A stretch of 64,000 nucleotides of DNA from Arthonia radiata (GCA_002989075.1 PSQN01000014.1:186001-250000), one strand, 5' to 3'; counted from the first letter of the stretch, positions 20,866 through 32,610 are shown. Notes: generated by a model not told the origin, from the letters alone. Numbers and translations are program-made.

Positions 20866-21238
20866 TGTGGCAACGAGTACGATGAGGTGCTTTGATGAGA
20901 TACGGCGTATGTGGTCAAGGGCGTGTGCGGCACAGCTAGGCGTCCACGAGCCGATTGAAAATGATGTGGCAAGGCAGCTGAAGGGCTGTATGCAAGTCAC
21001 TAAGGTCGATCACAAGACGCCCGTGCATGAAGGTATCGAGCCAAGGTTCCCGCACGTATCCACGTTCAGCCGAATAACGGCGCCACCATTTCCATTCGAG
21101 CGTGAAGCCTAGATTGGGGCACAGTAAACGTTCACATCACACAATAAGTCAACAGTATGTGCCATTTCAGCTTGATGTCGACTCCAGTCTGGGTATCAAA
21201 TATGGCCTCTAAGTTTTTCCAAACATCGCACATATCGT
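20866..21238. other. Intergenic between convergent genes
   Basis: 3' ends of RLP24 and the photolyase gene face each other here. No supported gene. Confidence 0.5.
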
Positions 21239-23229
21239 TCACTTCTTCACCTTCTTCTCAAGATGTCCATCCAAATTCCCTTGCCCACTCACCCCTCTCC
21301 CATGTTTCTTCCGTGGACTCTCCTCAACCCTCTCATGTGCGTCCAACTCCCTAGTCCCATCATCCTCTTCTAACATCGCGCCCGGCGGCCCCTTCGTCCC
21401 CTCCGTCGGCCCCTCGCCCTTATCATCAAACCGCTTCCTCCACGTGCCTTCCAGAACCTCCTTATCAGCCCCAAACAACTTGATTTGATACGCCTCGTGC
21501 ATTCCCTTCTGACACACGTCCCGTCTGGTTGGGAAATCAAACATCGGCTTCGGATACACCTTCCTGCCTTCTTGCTCTTCCAGCTCCCCAGCCATACTCT
21601 CCTCACCCTGACTGTAGCCTCCGTCGCCGCGTATCAGCGTTCCCCATTTCTTCTGATCCGCAATCGGCGCCTTCCAAGGCTCGTAGATGTATTTCTTATC
21701 GTACTCTTTCAATTCAGGCACGTAATGTCGTACAAACTCCCCATTCTTATCCGTCTTTGAAGGGAACGATATCGGACTGTACACACGAAAGTACTTCGAC
21801 TCAAACGCCGTGCACGACAACCACTGCCAATTCCCACTGTTACACGCCGTCTCGTGGTCCACGAGCCACTCTTCAAACACCTCTGCGCCGCGCTCCCAAT
21901 CGACGTAACAGCCACCGCGCGTCAGGAAGCAAGCGACGGCGTGCCGGCCCAGGTGGTGGATCCAGCCTTCTTGTCGTAGCTGCCTCATCAGCGCATCGAT
22001 CCAGGGGAAGCCTGTGCGTCCCCATTTCCAGCGCCGATACCATTGTTCTGCGTCTTGTGAATCGATGTCGTAGGAGCCGGTGATGAGGTCATTGGACTTG
22101 TCGATGCGCGAGGGTAGATGCCACGGCACGAACTTGATGCTGGGGTTCGCGTACGTCTGCGCCATTTTGTACCCTAGCGCCGCTTGCGCGCCGAAGTACA
22201 TGTCTCTGAACAATAGCTGGCCGTTTAGGGATGCGGGTGGTGATGACGCGTCCTTACGTTTCTTGCAGATGCCTTCGACGCGCCAGTAGAACTCGCGTAC
22301 GCTCAAGGAGCCGAAGTGCAGGTGCGGCGAGAGGACCGTGGTGGAGCGCGGCGCGAAGTCTGTGGGCGCCGTAGAGGGCTTCTGAAACTGTGCGATGTAG
22401 GCTTCGTTCTTGCAGAGGCGTGCCAGCTCATCGAGGGCGCGGGTCTCGCCGCCACGGTGCGGTGTCGTTGCGGCGTCCATGCCCAGCTCTTCCAGTGTTG
22501 GAACGGCGAAGTCGCCTTTCGGGCCCGCAAGCGTATCGTAGCCTTTATCGGGATGGTGGCGGAAGCGGGCGTTGAAGTCAGGCTCCTGCGGTGGTTTGTC
22601 CTGCTCCACGTCTTCCAAGGATGTGTCACCGGGGTCGGGGAGAGATGTAGGAGCAGGTATTGGTTTTGGTACAGCGCCTATCTTCTTGCCTGCGTTTTGA
22701 AGCTGCGTGATGCTCATTGTGGGCTTACCGCCGTTTTGCGCGACGATGTTGTCAGGGTCCCACAGTGTGCGACCTGTCTTGATCACGACTTCGACGCCGG
22801 CCTTCTTCGCGGACTCGATGACCGCGCGATCGCGATCCCGGGCGTAGCCGTCGACATCCTTCTCGAACGCGAGGTGTGTGATCTTCCATGCTTTGAGGAG
22901 CTTGGGTATGAGCGTCTGCGCGCCTTCGCGGATGACGTGCAGCTTTTGCTTCTTGTTGAGTTTGGTGAGGGAGGTGGAGACGTCGTGTTGGCAGTCAAGG
23001 AGGAATTGGAAGCGGTTTGGGCCTACGCGCGCACGGTAGACGTAGTGGGGGTCCCAGCACCATCTGGAAAGTCAGATTGTTAGTGAGATGCGTACTTGAA
23101 ACAGCATGCTGCCGTCACTCACACTGGATAAAAGACTTCCGGCTTCAGTTCGAGTGCGGCTGACAACGCGGGGGAGTCGTGAGTTCGAAGGTCGGTGCGA
23201 AACCAGTACAGAACACGTGGTTTGGGCAT
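21239..23229 (-). CDS. (6-4) photolyase / animal-type cryptochrome
   Basis: Exons 23229-23123 and 23063-21239 (59-nt intron) give 643 aa. The N-terminal antenna domain starts MPKPRVLYWFRTDLRTHDSP. The catalytic FAD domain has TGFPWIDALMRQL, EGWIHHLGRHAVACFLTRGG and NSGNWQWLSC. The HHLGRH pair matches the histidines that (6-4) photolyases use in catalysis, and these motifs are those of the (6-4)/animal cryptochrome class rather than CPD class I. Fungal members such as Cercospora PHL1 are linked to UV repair and light signalling. A disordered C-terminal tail of about 100 residues rich in Glu and Lys follows and ends with basic residues, a possible nuclear signal. Blue-light use is inferred from family. 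Confidence 0.9.
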
Positions 23230-24290
23230 TGCGGAGGGGATCGTTTCAGGTTGGCAAAAGAGGTGGAAATGTCAGGAGTGCTGACGCCGCATCTGGTATG
23301 TATACGCGCGTCTCGTCAGGCCGGAGTGTGCACAGAGTTTTGGCGACAATTCAAGGCTCCTGGCGCAAACGCTTTCACGTGATGCCCGTTTCTGGAGTGT
23401 ATATCGCAAGTTCTGAGCAATGCTGCAGCTAGCATAGAGGACCAGGCGCAGCGCTGCGTTTCATTGCGTCAACGATGTGGGACGAGCTTCTTTCGATCGG
23501 AACTTCCGTATACAGTATAGCGGCCGAGCGAGATCCGATAAGGTAGGAGACTAGCTCGTGGCGATCCTGAAGCTGATAGTGGAGATGGGGTGATGGTGTG
23601 CTTGAAGCCAACCGCGAATCTTCTGAATGCTTCAACAGCCCCATGATTGCAGAAGATAGCATACCGCGCTGCTAGGTGATTGATACGGGTATCTGATGTA
23701 GAAGCAAATGACCCAGGCGCGAAGCAATCCTCCGTTTGAGGATGCCGTTTCGAACACACGGCAGAGTCTCAGCGGGCTTACAGGAATGCCCGCCAAGCGG
23801 ATCCTCTTCCCAGCCGGTGCAATGGACTGGGTACGAAGTCTTACTGATTGGTCTAATCTGCTGCACCTGCAGATTAACCCCAGGCCATGTCTAGACTCCT
23901 GGTACAAAGTAGGATCGCGCGGCACCGTGGCTATGGCTAGGTCGGAGTCGCGTGAAAATCATCCGCATAAGCGTTCAGCAAGTATCGACTATATTGACGT
24001 AATGCATCGCACCTCATGCTAATCCGAGCTCTGCCGCGACGTTCCTTGACGCGGATACTCCAGCAGCACCGATTTTGTAGGGATACACCCATTGTTCTCT
24101 GAGCTCTCGTCAGCATCGCGTCACTATTACAATTCAGCAGTAGTGCCCAGTGCTTCGACTTGACTGCTCCCTCCCGCCAAGGCACCTCTGGCTGTCCTAG
24201 CCTTGAACAGCGTTGTGTGTACCCTTCGCAAACGCTCATTACGACCGGCTCTGAAAGATTTAGGCATCTCGTCTGTTGTCCGAGCCCGTC
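23230..24290. other. Intergenic, no supported gene
   Basis: Divergent promoter region of the photolyase and the DOMON-b561 gene. Several 60-100 codon frames overlap each other on both strands without features. Confidence 0.5.
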
Positions 24291-25664
24291 ATGTGGCCTT
24301 CACTGGGATTCTTGTTGGTTGCGACGGCTTTGGCGGACTCAATCACGTTCAACAGAGAAGGATTGTCGAGTACTCTGGCGCTCTTTAGAAATGGAAGCGC
24401 GATCGATGTCCATGCACAAATGTGGGCTCCGGTGTCAGCTGGTTGGGGAGCAATCGGTATGGGATCGCAAATGGAGAACTCGCTGATGTTCGTAATGTAT
24501 CCATCTAGTGATGGTAAAGGTATGCGCTTGATGGAAATTGTTTCGGGAATAGAGTCGTTTTTGCTGACCCTATTCACAGGCGTGACAGTCAGCCCACGGA
24601 CTGCGTCTGGCCATCAAATGCCCGAGGTTGCTTCGACCATAAAGACTCAAGTCTTTAATTCGTCTGTGGATCCAAGCGGAGCGATGATGGCCGAGTTCAC
24701 ATGCTATGATTGCACCCAGTGGGCGTCTGGTCAGCTCAGTACAACGTCGGAAAGCCAGCCTTTTGTGTATGCTGTGGGTCCTGGTGGACAAGCCGGCTCG
24801 GATGATATTGATGCACTGATAAAGATGCATCAGGCCCATGGTGAGTACTGTATATGTCAGGTTTCAGTGACTGAATCGCTGACAACAACAGGCGTCTTTA
24901 TGGGAAACACCGCAACCGCGTTCGAAGCTGAAGACGAAATGTCGGCCAACTCAGCACCGAACACGCCTCCGCCTGCAAGTCCGGCAAATGCTGGTACACC
25001 TCCGCGGGCGCGCTATCCCCACATGAAAGAAAGAATATGGGCCCACGCGATTCTCATGTGCATCGTGTTTTTCGGCCTAATGCCCACTGCAGTCATTCTA
25101 ATACGACTGCCTTTCATGGGTCGAGCAGCCTACCAGGTCCACTGGATGATCCAGATGTTGGCCTTCAGTGCAGCGCTCGCGGCGGTTGCAGTGGCCATTG
25201 ACTTTTCTCGACACATGCAAACGGAAGAGTTCAGGAACATCGAGAACTACCATCAAATCATTGGCATCGCACTCGTCGTTGCTATTGTCTTGCAAGGATT
25301 CGCTGGATTCGTTTCTCACATGATCTTCAGGAAAAAACAAAAACGGACTATCGTCAGCTACGCTCACATTGTCGTGGGATGGTCGATTATTACGTTGGGC
25401 ATGATCAACGGCTGTCTCGGCCTATGGCTGAATGACAATATCACGGCCGCGTGGGCATTAGGGGTAGCAGGCGTTGCCATATTTTTGGGCATGCTTGTCG
25501 TCTCCCTGTGGGCGGGCTGGAGGCGGAGGCAGATGGTGACCAGTCCCACACTCTCCGAAAATCAAAGCTTCGGAAGGGTCGATTCGTCAAGGAGTGCAGA
25601 CGCAAAATTTCAACAGGATATGGCCTTTACGCCCAGGCAAGCGCCGCAGGGTTGGCCAGAATGA
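24291..25664 (+). CDS. DOMON plus cytochrome b561 membrane protein
   Basis: The start is the ATG at 24291, giving the signal peptide MWPSLGFLLVATALADS. Introns at 24520-24579 (60 nt) and 24841-24891 (51 nt) keep the frame and have no stop. The spliced protein is 420 aa. Residues about 20-190 form a DOMON domain like the heme domain of cellobiose dehydrogenase (WGAIGMGSQMENSLMFVMY). A Pro/Ala linker leads to a b561 core with five hydrophobic segments and histidines suited to heme (HAILMCIVFF, HWMIQML, YHQIIGIALV, YAHIVVGW). Such proteins move electrons across a membrane, probably plasma or vacuolar. Redox partners are unknown. The C-terminal tail is cytosolic and Ser-rich. Confidence 0.88.
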   Translation: MWPSLGFLLVATALADSITFNREGLSSTLALFRNGSAIDVHAQMWAPVSAGWGAIGMGSQMENSLMFVMYPSSDGKGMRLMEIVSGIESFLLTLFTGVTVSPRTASGHQMPEVASTIKTQVFNSSVDPSGAMMAEFTCYDCTQWASGQLSTTSESQPFVYAVGPGGQAGSDDIDALIKMHQAHGEYCICQVSVTESLTTTGVFMGNTATAFEAEDEMSANSAPNTPPPASPANAGTPPRARYPHMKERIWAHAILMCIVFFGLMPTAVILIRLPFMGRAAYQVHWMIQMLAFSAALAAVAVAIDFSRHMQTEEFRNIENYHQIIGIALVVAIVLQGFAGFVSHMIFRKKQKRTIVSYAHIVVGWSIITLGMINGCLGLWLNDNITAAWALGVAGVAIFLGMLVVSLWAGWRRRQMVTSPTLSENQSFGRVDSSRSADAKFQQDMAFTPRQAPQGWPE

Positions 25665-26310
25665 TTACCTGGAAGAATGTAGGAAAAAACAGGGGACTCT
25701 GCTGTTGAGTCAAGCAGGTTCCAACGCTGTTGAAGGAAGTTCTGCTGGCACATTCCATATTGCTAGACGTCCTGTATGTGACAATCGTATGAAGACAAAA
25801 TGAATATATGATCAAATACAAGGAGGTGCGTGCATGTTGACGTTCTAGCGAAATAATGCAAGAAGACTTGGTGCTCTGTGGCTCTGCTACCGCGCAGCTT
25901 GGGGTTCCGATCCGGTATAATGACTCTCTTCGCGCAACGCCGTTACCTTAACACACTTCGTTGGTGAGCAAATGCGTTGCGTTGGCCAAACCAGTTCGAT
26001 GTTGGGACGTCTGGAGAGCCCAAACGTTTGGCTGATCCCTCGGGTCTTTTCGGAGGGGGATATGAAAGGGTCGCTAGCAATCATTGTGGCGCTCAGAAGG
26101 CGCTATATGTCGGCATGTGCTGCCACGATACGATAGTCGAGCTAGCGCAGTTCCCTTTCTGGACTGGCAGATTGCGCTCTCTCTCGTCGGCAACTGCTCA
26201 AAGCTTTTCTCATCTTTCTTTGCTCCATCAACGACCCCCTTTCCTTCCCCATTGTCATACAATCTCCACTCTTCCTCTTCTAATCAGGCTCCTTCGCAAC
26301 TACCGCAACC
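25665..26310. other. Intergenic; promoter of the ADP/ATP carrier
   Basis: From about 26200 the sequence is CT-rich with tctttc/cttcc runs up to the ATG, as in highly expressed fungal genes. No other gene is supported. Confidence 0.5.
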
Positions 26311-27782
26311 ATGTCCAAATCAGATGGCGAGGTCGTCCAGTCGAGGAAGACCGTCTTCGGCATGCCCGTAAGTCCTTTCTCCCAGCTTTCGCGCTCCTGA
26401 CAGAAGAGCTTTTACATCGATATCCTTAACTCAATTTGATTGCATTTTCATACCAAGACTGCCATGCTCGAGCTTCAGTGGTTTGCGGCGGTTCAGAATG
26501 ATGACCGCCGGCCATGGTTGCCCCTGGTGTTGAAAAAGGCATATCCCCTCGACCTGCAACCTTATCTGATCAGACCTTTGGTCCGGAATCGCGGCTAATG
26601 TGTTTACGCTAGGGGTTCGTGGTCGACTTTTTGAGTATGCTTCACTCCCAGCGTCGCGTCGCGTCCTCGTTCGATTGATGGCACTGTCCAATGCAAATTT
26701 TTCACAAATTTTTGAAGAGCCGCGATTGGCCCGCAAAACAATATACATTGACTGACATGAACACATTACAGTGGGCGGTGTCTCCGCTGCCGTCTCCAAG
26801 ACCGCTGCCGCGCCCATCGAGCGTGTCAAGCTTCTTATTCAGAACCAAGATGAAATGTTGAAGTCGGGCCGTCTCGACCGCAAGTACGATGGTATCGGCG
26901 AGTGCTTCCGCAGAACCGCCGCCAACGAGGGTGTTGCCGCATTATGGCGTGGCAACACTGCCAACGTCATCCGATACTTCCCTACTCAGGCGCTCAATTT
27001 CGCGTTCCGTGACACTTACAAGTCCATGTTCGCTTTCAAGAAGGAGCGTGATGGGTACGCCAAGTGGATGATGGGCAACTTGGCCTCCGGCGGTGTAAGT
27101 CTCGAGATTCTTCAATCTCTTCAAAAGACTACGATGACTGATCATAATCTACACAGGCCGCCGGTGCCACCTCCCTTCTCTTCGTCTACTCGCTCGATTA
27201 CGCCCGTACCCGTCTAGGTAACGACGCCAAGAACGCTACCAAGGGTGGCTCGCGCCAGTTCAACGGTCTCATCGATGTCTACCGGAAAACCCTGGCTTCT
27301 GATGGTGTCGCTGGTCTCTACCGTGGTTTCATGCCCTCCGTCGTTGGTATCATCGTCTACCGTGGTCTCTACTTCGGCATGTACGACTCTTTCAAGCCTG
27401 TCGTCCTCGTCGGTCCTCTTGAGGGTAACTTCTTGGCCTCCTTCGCTCTCGGTTGGACTGTCACGACTGGTGCCGGTGTCGCTTCCTACCCGCTCGATAC
27501 CATCCGTCGTCGCATGATGATGACGTCCGGTGAGGTACGAACAAGCCGTGAAACGCGTTTTTGCAAGTTATTAGAAAGCTAACCCGAATCATATAGGCTG
27601 TCAAGTACAAGGGCTCTATGGACGCCGCTCGCCAGATCGTCGCCGCCGAAGGTGTCCGATCGCTCTTCAAAGGTGCTGGTGCCAACATTCTCCGTGGTGT
27701 TGCTGGTGCCGGTGTGTTGTCCATCTACGATCAGGTGCAACTGCTCCTCTTCGGCAAGCAATTCAAGGGTGGTTCCGGCTAA
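26311..27782 (+). CDS. AAC: Mitochondrial ADP/ATP carrier
   Basis: Five exons: 26311-26367, 26613-26634 (a 22-nt microexon), 26772-27094, 27157-27534 and 27597-27782, giving 321 aa. The join [46 protein letters not shown] restores the conserved N-terminus. Three mitochondrial-carrier repeats are seen, with [14 protein letters not shown] and [17 protein letters not shown] is the signature of nucleotide exchange carriers. It swaps cytosolic ADP for matrix ATP across the inner membrane. Codon use is strongly C-ending, fitting high expression. Introns 1 and 2 (245 and 137 nt) are longer than most in this window. Confidence 0.96.
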
Positions 27783-28302
27783 GCGTTCGCGCTCCTCACA
27801 ACATCATAGATCTGGACAGATTCTTTGACAATATCGACCACAGGCTGTTGAACGAGTGGTCGAAATCATCACACAAAATCACATCTGTCACGGCAGCTGC
27901 AGTAGTAAAGGGCGCAGAAAAAGACGAAGGTCGTACGTCGCTTCTTTGCAACAGCAGTAGCAGCGGTGGTGGGCAATCCGGGTGTTACTCTAGTGTTATT
28001 TCTCAACCTCTGCGTGTTTGGTGCGGGCGGGTCTCCGTGGGTCGCTACCCTTCTGTACTTTACTCCTCCTACACGTTGCGTCTTCCATGTCGGTTCTCAC
28101 GGTCTTTTCGATTTTCGCTCGTGCTGTGAAATTTCTATTCTCGTGGTATCTGTTGTCGTAGATCCTCGTTGTCGTTAACGACACGCGAGGAAATATCTAC
28201 CCGTAGAGGAAGGTGCGGCTAACGACAACAACAGCCTGTCCTGAGCATTCAATCACCTCAGGTACCTCTCACTCTGTACTCCACTGCAAACGTTCTGGCA
28301 AA
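27783..28302. other. Intergenic, 3' UTR of carrier and promoter
   Basis: No supported gene. It contains the likely 3' UTR of the ADP/ATP carrier and the promoter of the DUF7924 gene. Confidence 0.5.
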
Positions 28303-30414
28303 ATGGAGAATCCACACTTACAAAGATTCCTCTCATCCGGCTTCAGAAACCAAGAGGTTGAACACGCTCCTTTTGAACCAGCGCTGAACAAATCACAAAC
28401 CCCACTGCACTCGCACGAGGCAGTCCACAACCAGAAAAGCTGTCTTGGTTTGTCATATCCGTCGCCGTTAACGAGAAGGAACTTGAGAAGACTGAGACAC
28501 GAGTTTGGAGTTGCTGAAGATAGAAGCGCGATGGTAAGCTCGACACCTACTGTGTTGACTCACGATCATCCATGAATTGTCTTCGTATCACTCGTTGACG
28601 TTAGTCGCTACAGTCCAGCAAAAAAACCCCTTCGTCGAAGAGAACGTCGTCTGCAAAGGCCTCAATGTCGATAACTCAACAAGTGCTTGTGTTGAAGGCC
28701 CGTGACATTAAACTTGACGACAGAGCACCCAAACCGCTAGGTATACAGCAATTGATTGAGCGCATCACTACTGCTCGTACTGAGAAGGATATTACACCCA
28801 GATCGCGCGGACTTGCTGCCAAAACGAGGGTGAGTGATTCGCCTGTTCCAGTTCATGTCGCGTGGACCGGTTGCCACTATGTCTAGCATAGACCTTTGTG
28901 AGAAGTGGCTGCTCCCTCACCAAACTCACGGCTAGCTTGGACTTGAGATGCCTTTGTCTGAACAAAGCGTATCTTCAGCAAGAGTGCTCACGGTGAAACA
29001 TCTCCAGGAATCTCAATTACTTACCGAGGCCGACGCGAGTCGAGAGCTTTATGATATGCTTACGTATAATGGGAGGAGATTCTTTTCAGAGCATGAAGGC
29101 GAAGAGTTCATCTGCGTCAGCCGCGATCTTCAATTCGGTAATTGTGTGCCAGCGCAAGCCGGCGGAGATGAAGAGCTGCTCCAGAAGACAATGTCCAATG
29201 TTGGCGAACCGACGGAAGTGTGTGAGGATATCTCCTTGCTTCTACCTGCGGAGTGGTGCACTGACTGCTGAAATGATCAGCCGAAGCCAGACGTTGTCTT
29301 CGGCTATGCCGATTATGCGTTTGAACCGGGCCCGCTACTATCTTTAGAAACCTCTCCCCCAGAATGTCACACTGTACCTCGGGCCCCGTGGCTCCCCTAT
29401 CTTGTCTGCGAGTACAAGACTGCACAACGGATAGAGGAGGCTCGAGTTCAGGTATATCTCACCCTGACTTCTAGTCCGGAGGTCTTAATGTCGGTGTATG
29501 TGTCATTTAATGCTGACACCTATACGAAAGGCTCTTCGTGGCGCATCCGCCGCCTGCAGTACCTTGCATTGCGCTCTGCGCGGATGGACTAATGAGGAAC
29601 CGCCACCTGAGGCCACCGCCGTTTTCTCTCTATGCGTCGATCCCCAAGTCTTCGAACTTCGCGTGCATTGGCGTCACGTCCAAGACGACGGTAAGGTGCG
29701 ATGGGTTGGTGCTTTCGTTGGCGGATGGGAATTAGGTCAGGGACTCTTGGCACGCGATGACGATGTATTCCGTGTACGAGGTGAGTGAAGCGATCCTTCG
29801 AGGGGCGCCCCGTACTTGCAATAGTAATAGTTCACGCCTTATTGGCGCACTGCGTTACTGCCAGGGAGCTAGTGTCGACGCGGTGCGTCCTTGATATTGG
29901 CTTTCCCAATGAGAGGACAAGCATGCCGGCGGGAGACCTACAAAGTATCGGCACATTGCGTTTCTTGTCGTCCCACGGAACACTGACTTGAACCTTAGGT
30001 GCTATCCTAAAGATGCTTCACTGGGCACAAACTGATCGCCTGAAGATGATGCAGCGGGCATTGTCTGACAAACAGCTTATAAGCGCGCTCGGAGAGCCGT
30101 CCACGACCTTGCCCGAGTCAATAGTGACGCCGTCGTCGAAGTCGAAGAAAATTAGTACGCCAGAGTCAAAGGCAAAATTCGAGTCTAAGTCCAAAAAAAC
30201 CCCTAAGTCGAAGATTAAGCGCCTATTTTCATCGCCCGAGAAGACGGAAAAATCGATGTCCGTAAGGAGGAAGCTCCAGGCACAGTTCGTGTCCAGTGAT
30301 CAAGGCCAGGGAGGCTCGAAAAGTCTCGCAGCAGAGCAAGAGGGAGCTTACGAGGGCGTGGAAGCAGGGGAAGAACAGCAAAAGCAGATTGGCGAGGGGA
30401 GCTGCGAGAAATGA
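28303..30414 (+). CDS. DUF7924-type protein with PD-(D/E)XK-like core
   Basis: Six exons: 28303-28533, 28614-28829, 28936-29217, 29281-29451, 29531-29780 and 29999-30414, all joining in frame to 521 aa. The N-terminal 110 residues are basic and Ser-rich. The core carries PKPDVVFGYADYAF and, about 45 residues on, LPYLVCEYKTAQ, which match the D...ExK arrangement of PD-(D/E)XK nucleases. Later TAVFSLCVDPQVFELRVHWR and ILKMLHWAQTDRLK resemble the C-terminal half of DUF7924 proteins, which are common and poorly known in filamentous fungi. The Lys/Ser-rich tail may be a nuclear signal. Nuclease activity is not shown. The family assignment is from motif memory only. Confidence 0.7.
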
Positions 30415-30750
30415 AGAGGATCCTGAAGAACAAGAAGCTTTGTGGAAGCACTGGCCGCTCTGGCGGTTCGCGGAAAGAAGGGACATCCCGTGAGTAGTGT
30501 TCGTTGCAATTCTGAGTTCATTGGAAGTCTCCTCTACGGAAGTGCGGATTGTTAGTATCAGAGCGCAGGCTTGCTTCTGAACAAGCTGTCTTGCATCCAC
30601 ATTGCACGAACCATGAAAGTATCACATATCAACGAACATGTTCTGAGCTGTGCCCTAATGCTCGGAGGGAAAGCTCAAGCAGCAGCCTTGACAGTAGGAA
30701 CGTCGGATTGCGCCGGCTATAGATGTGCTGAAGCGCTGTACTTCGTTGTT

Positions 30751-30838
30751 CGTATGTACATCACTCGTTGGTCATGTATACATGACTCCTTGACCGTATG
30801 TACATCACTCGTTGACCGTGTATACATCACACTACACC
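30751..30838. repeat. 44-bp direct repeat, two copies
   Basis: The block cgtatgtacatcactcgttg starts at 30751 and again at 30795, each followed by a gtatacat palindromic word. It lies between the 3' ends of the DUF7924 and esterase genes. Confidence 0.8.
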
Positions 30839-30879
30839 GTATTCCCAACCAGACGCCAATTCGCACAGCTCAGAGGCCA

Positions 30880-32610
30880 TCAAACCCTAAGCCCACCACT
30901 CGGCGACTGCGCCACGATATAATCATACTGTGCGCTCCTAAAATCATCCCGCATCACCGTATTCCCCAGCAGCCCAAAGTTTACCAGCTGCGGACTCCCA
31001 CTCGTCCACTGCGGCCACCGTACCAGCGGTGGCAGCGTTATAGCTGGGTTAGGATCCAGCTTATTGATAAAATTGATATAGTACGTGCGTATCGTCGCCG
31101 CCGGAATCGGCTGCAGCCCAAAATACGCGTTAAGAATGTCAGTCGCGTGGAACGTACCCAGCACGGGCGTCCCGTAGAAGTAGCTCGCGAGGTACGACCA
31201 CGTCTTCACCTGCGCGCTAATGGAGCTGAGGTACGACCGCCGAGTGAGTGTGAAGGTCACGTCGCCGAGCAATGCAGCGTTACGCTTGAAACCAGGGTAG
31301 ATCTCGTTGAGCACGCCGGTGTTGAAGGGGGAGCCGGCGGTGATGTCGTCGGGGTAGACGTTCACGAGGCCAGTGATCTGCGCGGGCGTGGCTTCGGGGA
31401 AGTAGGAGGCGATGTACTCGGTGAGGCGTGCGCTGTTGGTGACATTGGTGAGCGTGAGGGCGAACAGTGTGCCCTCGTCCTCTTGATCTCCGATGATCAC
31501 GGGGACTTTGGTGAAGGCGCCGTTGCGGACTGCGACTTCGGGGCTGATGGGGTAGAAGTTGTCGCTGGGATCTGGGCGTGGGAGGTAACTGAGGTCCAGG
31601 GAGCGGTAGCTGAGGATGCCGGGTACGGAGTTGGAGGCACGTAGGAAGTCGGGATAAGGCAAAGCGCGCAGACAGGCGAGTTTGTCTGGGGCGCCTGAGC
31701 AGCCGCCGGCTTCGAGCACGCCGTTGTAGACGTTGATTGCTGGGGCAGAGGTCACGTCCAGTGCGGGCACGACGGAGCCGCTGTCCATGATGGTGCCGCG
31801 GAAGAGACTGCCGCCATTGTAGCTGTTGTCGCCGCCGTTGATGACAGTGTGGTCGAAGACGGAGATCGAGCCGGCCGACTCGCCCCAGATGGTGACTTTG
31901 GTTGGATCTCCGCCGAATGCGGCGACTTCAATGGTTAGCCATAGAATGAAGGGGGTTGCGGAAGACTTACTGTTGTCCTGAATCCACTCCAGCCCCAGTC
32001 TTTGGTCTTTCAGACCCAGATTCGTGTTATGCTCTGCTTGCAGGTCACCTCCAGCCAGGAAGCCAAATGCGCCGGTGCGGTAGTTGATTGCGACGTAGAT
32101 GATGGGTTGTCGAAGCACGCTCGACAGCTGAAGTAGCTGAGTGCCATCGTACAGCTGGGTCGAGCCAAACTCAAAGCCGCCGCCGAAGAACCATGCAACG
32201 ACTGGTAATTTGGCAGTGGCAGAGGTGCCTGCGGGTCGCTGGACATTCAAGTTCAGACAATCCTCATCGACGTTCTGAACTTGTTGGCCAAAGGGACTGT
32301 CCAGAACTTCGCCCAGCACATCGGATGGAAGGTTTGAGCTGTCGGCTTGCGCATAGAATTGTGGGCATGCTTTGGGAATGCCCGTGGCTTGGAAGGTGCC
32401 AAAGCCTGAGGCGAGGGCCTGTGGTGCTTTCAGTCTGTTGACACCCGCAGGTGACTGCGCGAATGGAATGCCCTTGAAGGAGTCAACAGTGCCGTCTGAG
32501 GATCCGACGACAGTGCCATCCCTAATCGTGACTGATGGACCAACAGCGCGCTCGTTCAGCGGAGCCGTTAAGACACCGGCAATCAAAGGGAAGAGCAAGA
32601 CTCGGTACAT
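30880..32610 (-). CDS. Secreted type-B carboxylesterase/lipase
   Basis: Exons 32610-31970 and 31924-30880, with a 45-nt intron that keeps frame and lacks a stop, give 561 aa. Splicing produces the family's WIQDNIAAFGGDP in place of a 15-residue insert. A signal peptide (MYRVLLFPLIAGVLTAP) is present. Motifs: EDCLNLNVQRP, an oxyanion-hole FGGGFEFGS, the nucleophile elbow GESAGS, an acidic region QEDEGTLF and a C-terminal FHATDI that supplies the histidine. The enzyme would hydrolyse esters outside the cell. Substrate unknown. Length fits fungal extracellular lipases of the cholinesterase fold. Confidence 0.9.
   Translation of the reverse strand: MYRVLLFPLIAGVLTAPLNERAVGPSVTIRDGTVVGSSDGTVDSFKGIPFAQSPAGVNRLKAPQALASGFGTFQATGIPKACPQFYAQADSSNLPSDVLGEVLDSPFGQQVQNVDEDCLNLNVQRPAGTSATAKLPVVAWFFGGGFEFGSTQLYDGTQLLQLSSVLRQPIIYVAINYRTGAFGFLAGGDLQAEHNTNLGLKDQRLGLEWIQDNSKSSATPFILWLTIEVAAFGGDPTKVTIWGESAGSISVFDHTVINGGDNSYNGGSLFRGTIMDSGSVVPALDVTSAPAINVYNGVLEAGGCSGAPDKLACLRALPYPDFLRASNSVPGILSYRSLDLSYLPRPDPSDNFYPISPEVAVRNGAFTKVPVIIGDQEDEGTLFALTLTNVTNSARLTEYIASYFPEATPAQITGLVNVYPDDITAGSPFNTGVLNEIYPGFKRNAALLGDVTFTLTRRSYLSSISAQVKTWSYLASYFYGTPVLGTFHATDILNAYFGLQPIPAATIRTYYINFINKLDPNPAITLPPLVRWPQWTSGSPQLVNFGLLGNTVMRDDFRSAQYDYIVAQSPSGGLRV

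Noticed and set aside
20401-21000. 199-codon minus-strand Ser/Pro-rich frame
   Set aside because: Antisense of the RLP24 acidic tail and the 15-bp repeat.
22316-23083. 255-codon plus-strand frame
   Set aside because: Antisense shadow of the photolyase gene.
30571-31644. 357-codon plus-strand frame
   Set aside because: It is the mirror of the esterase gene, with odd composition and no motif.
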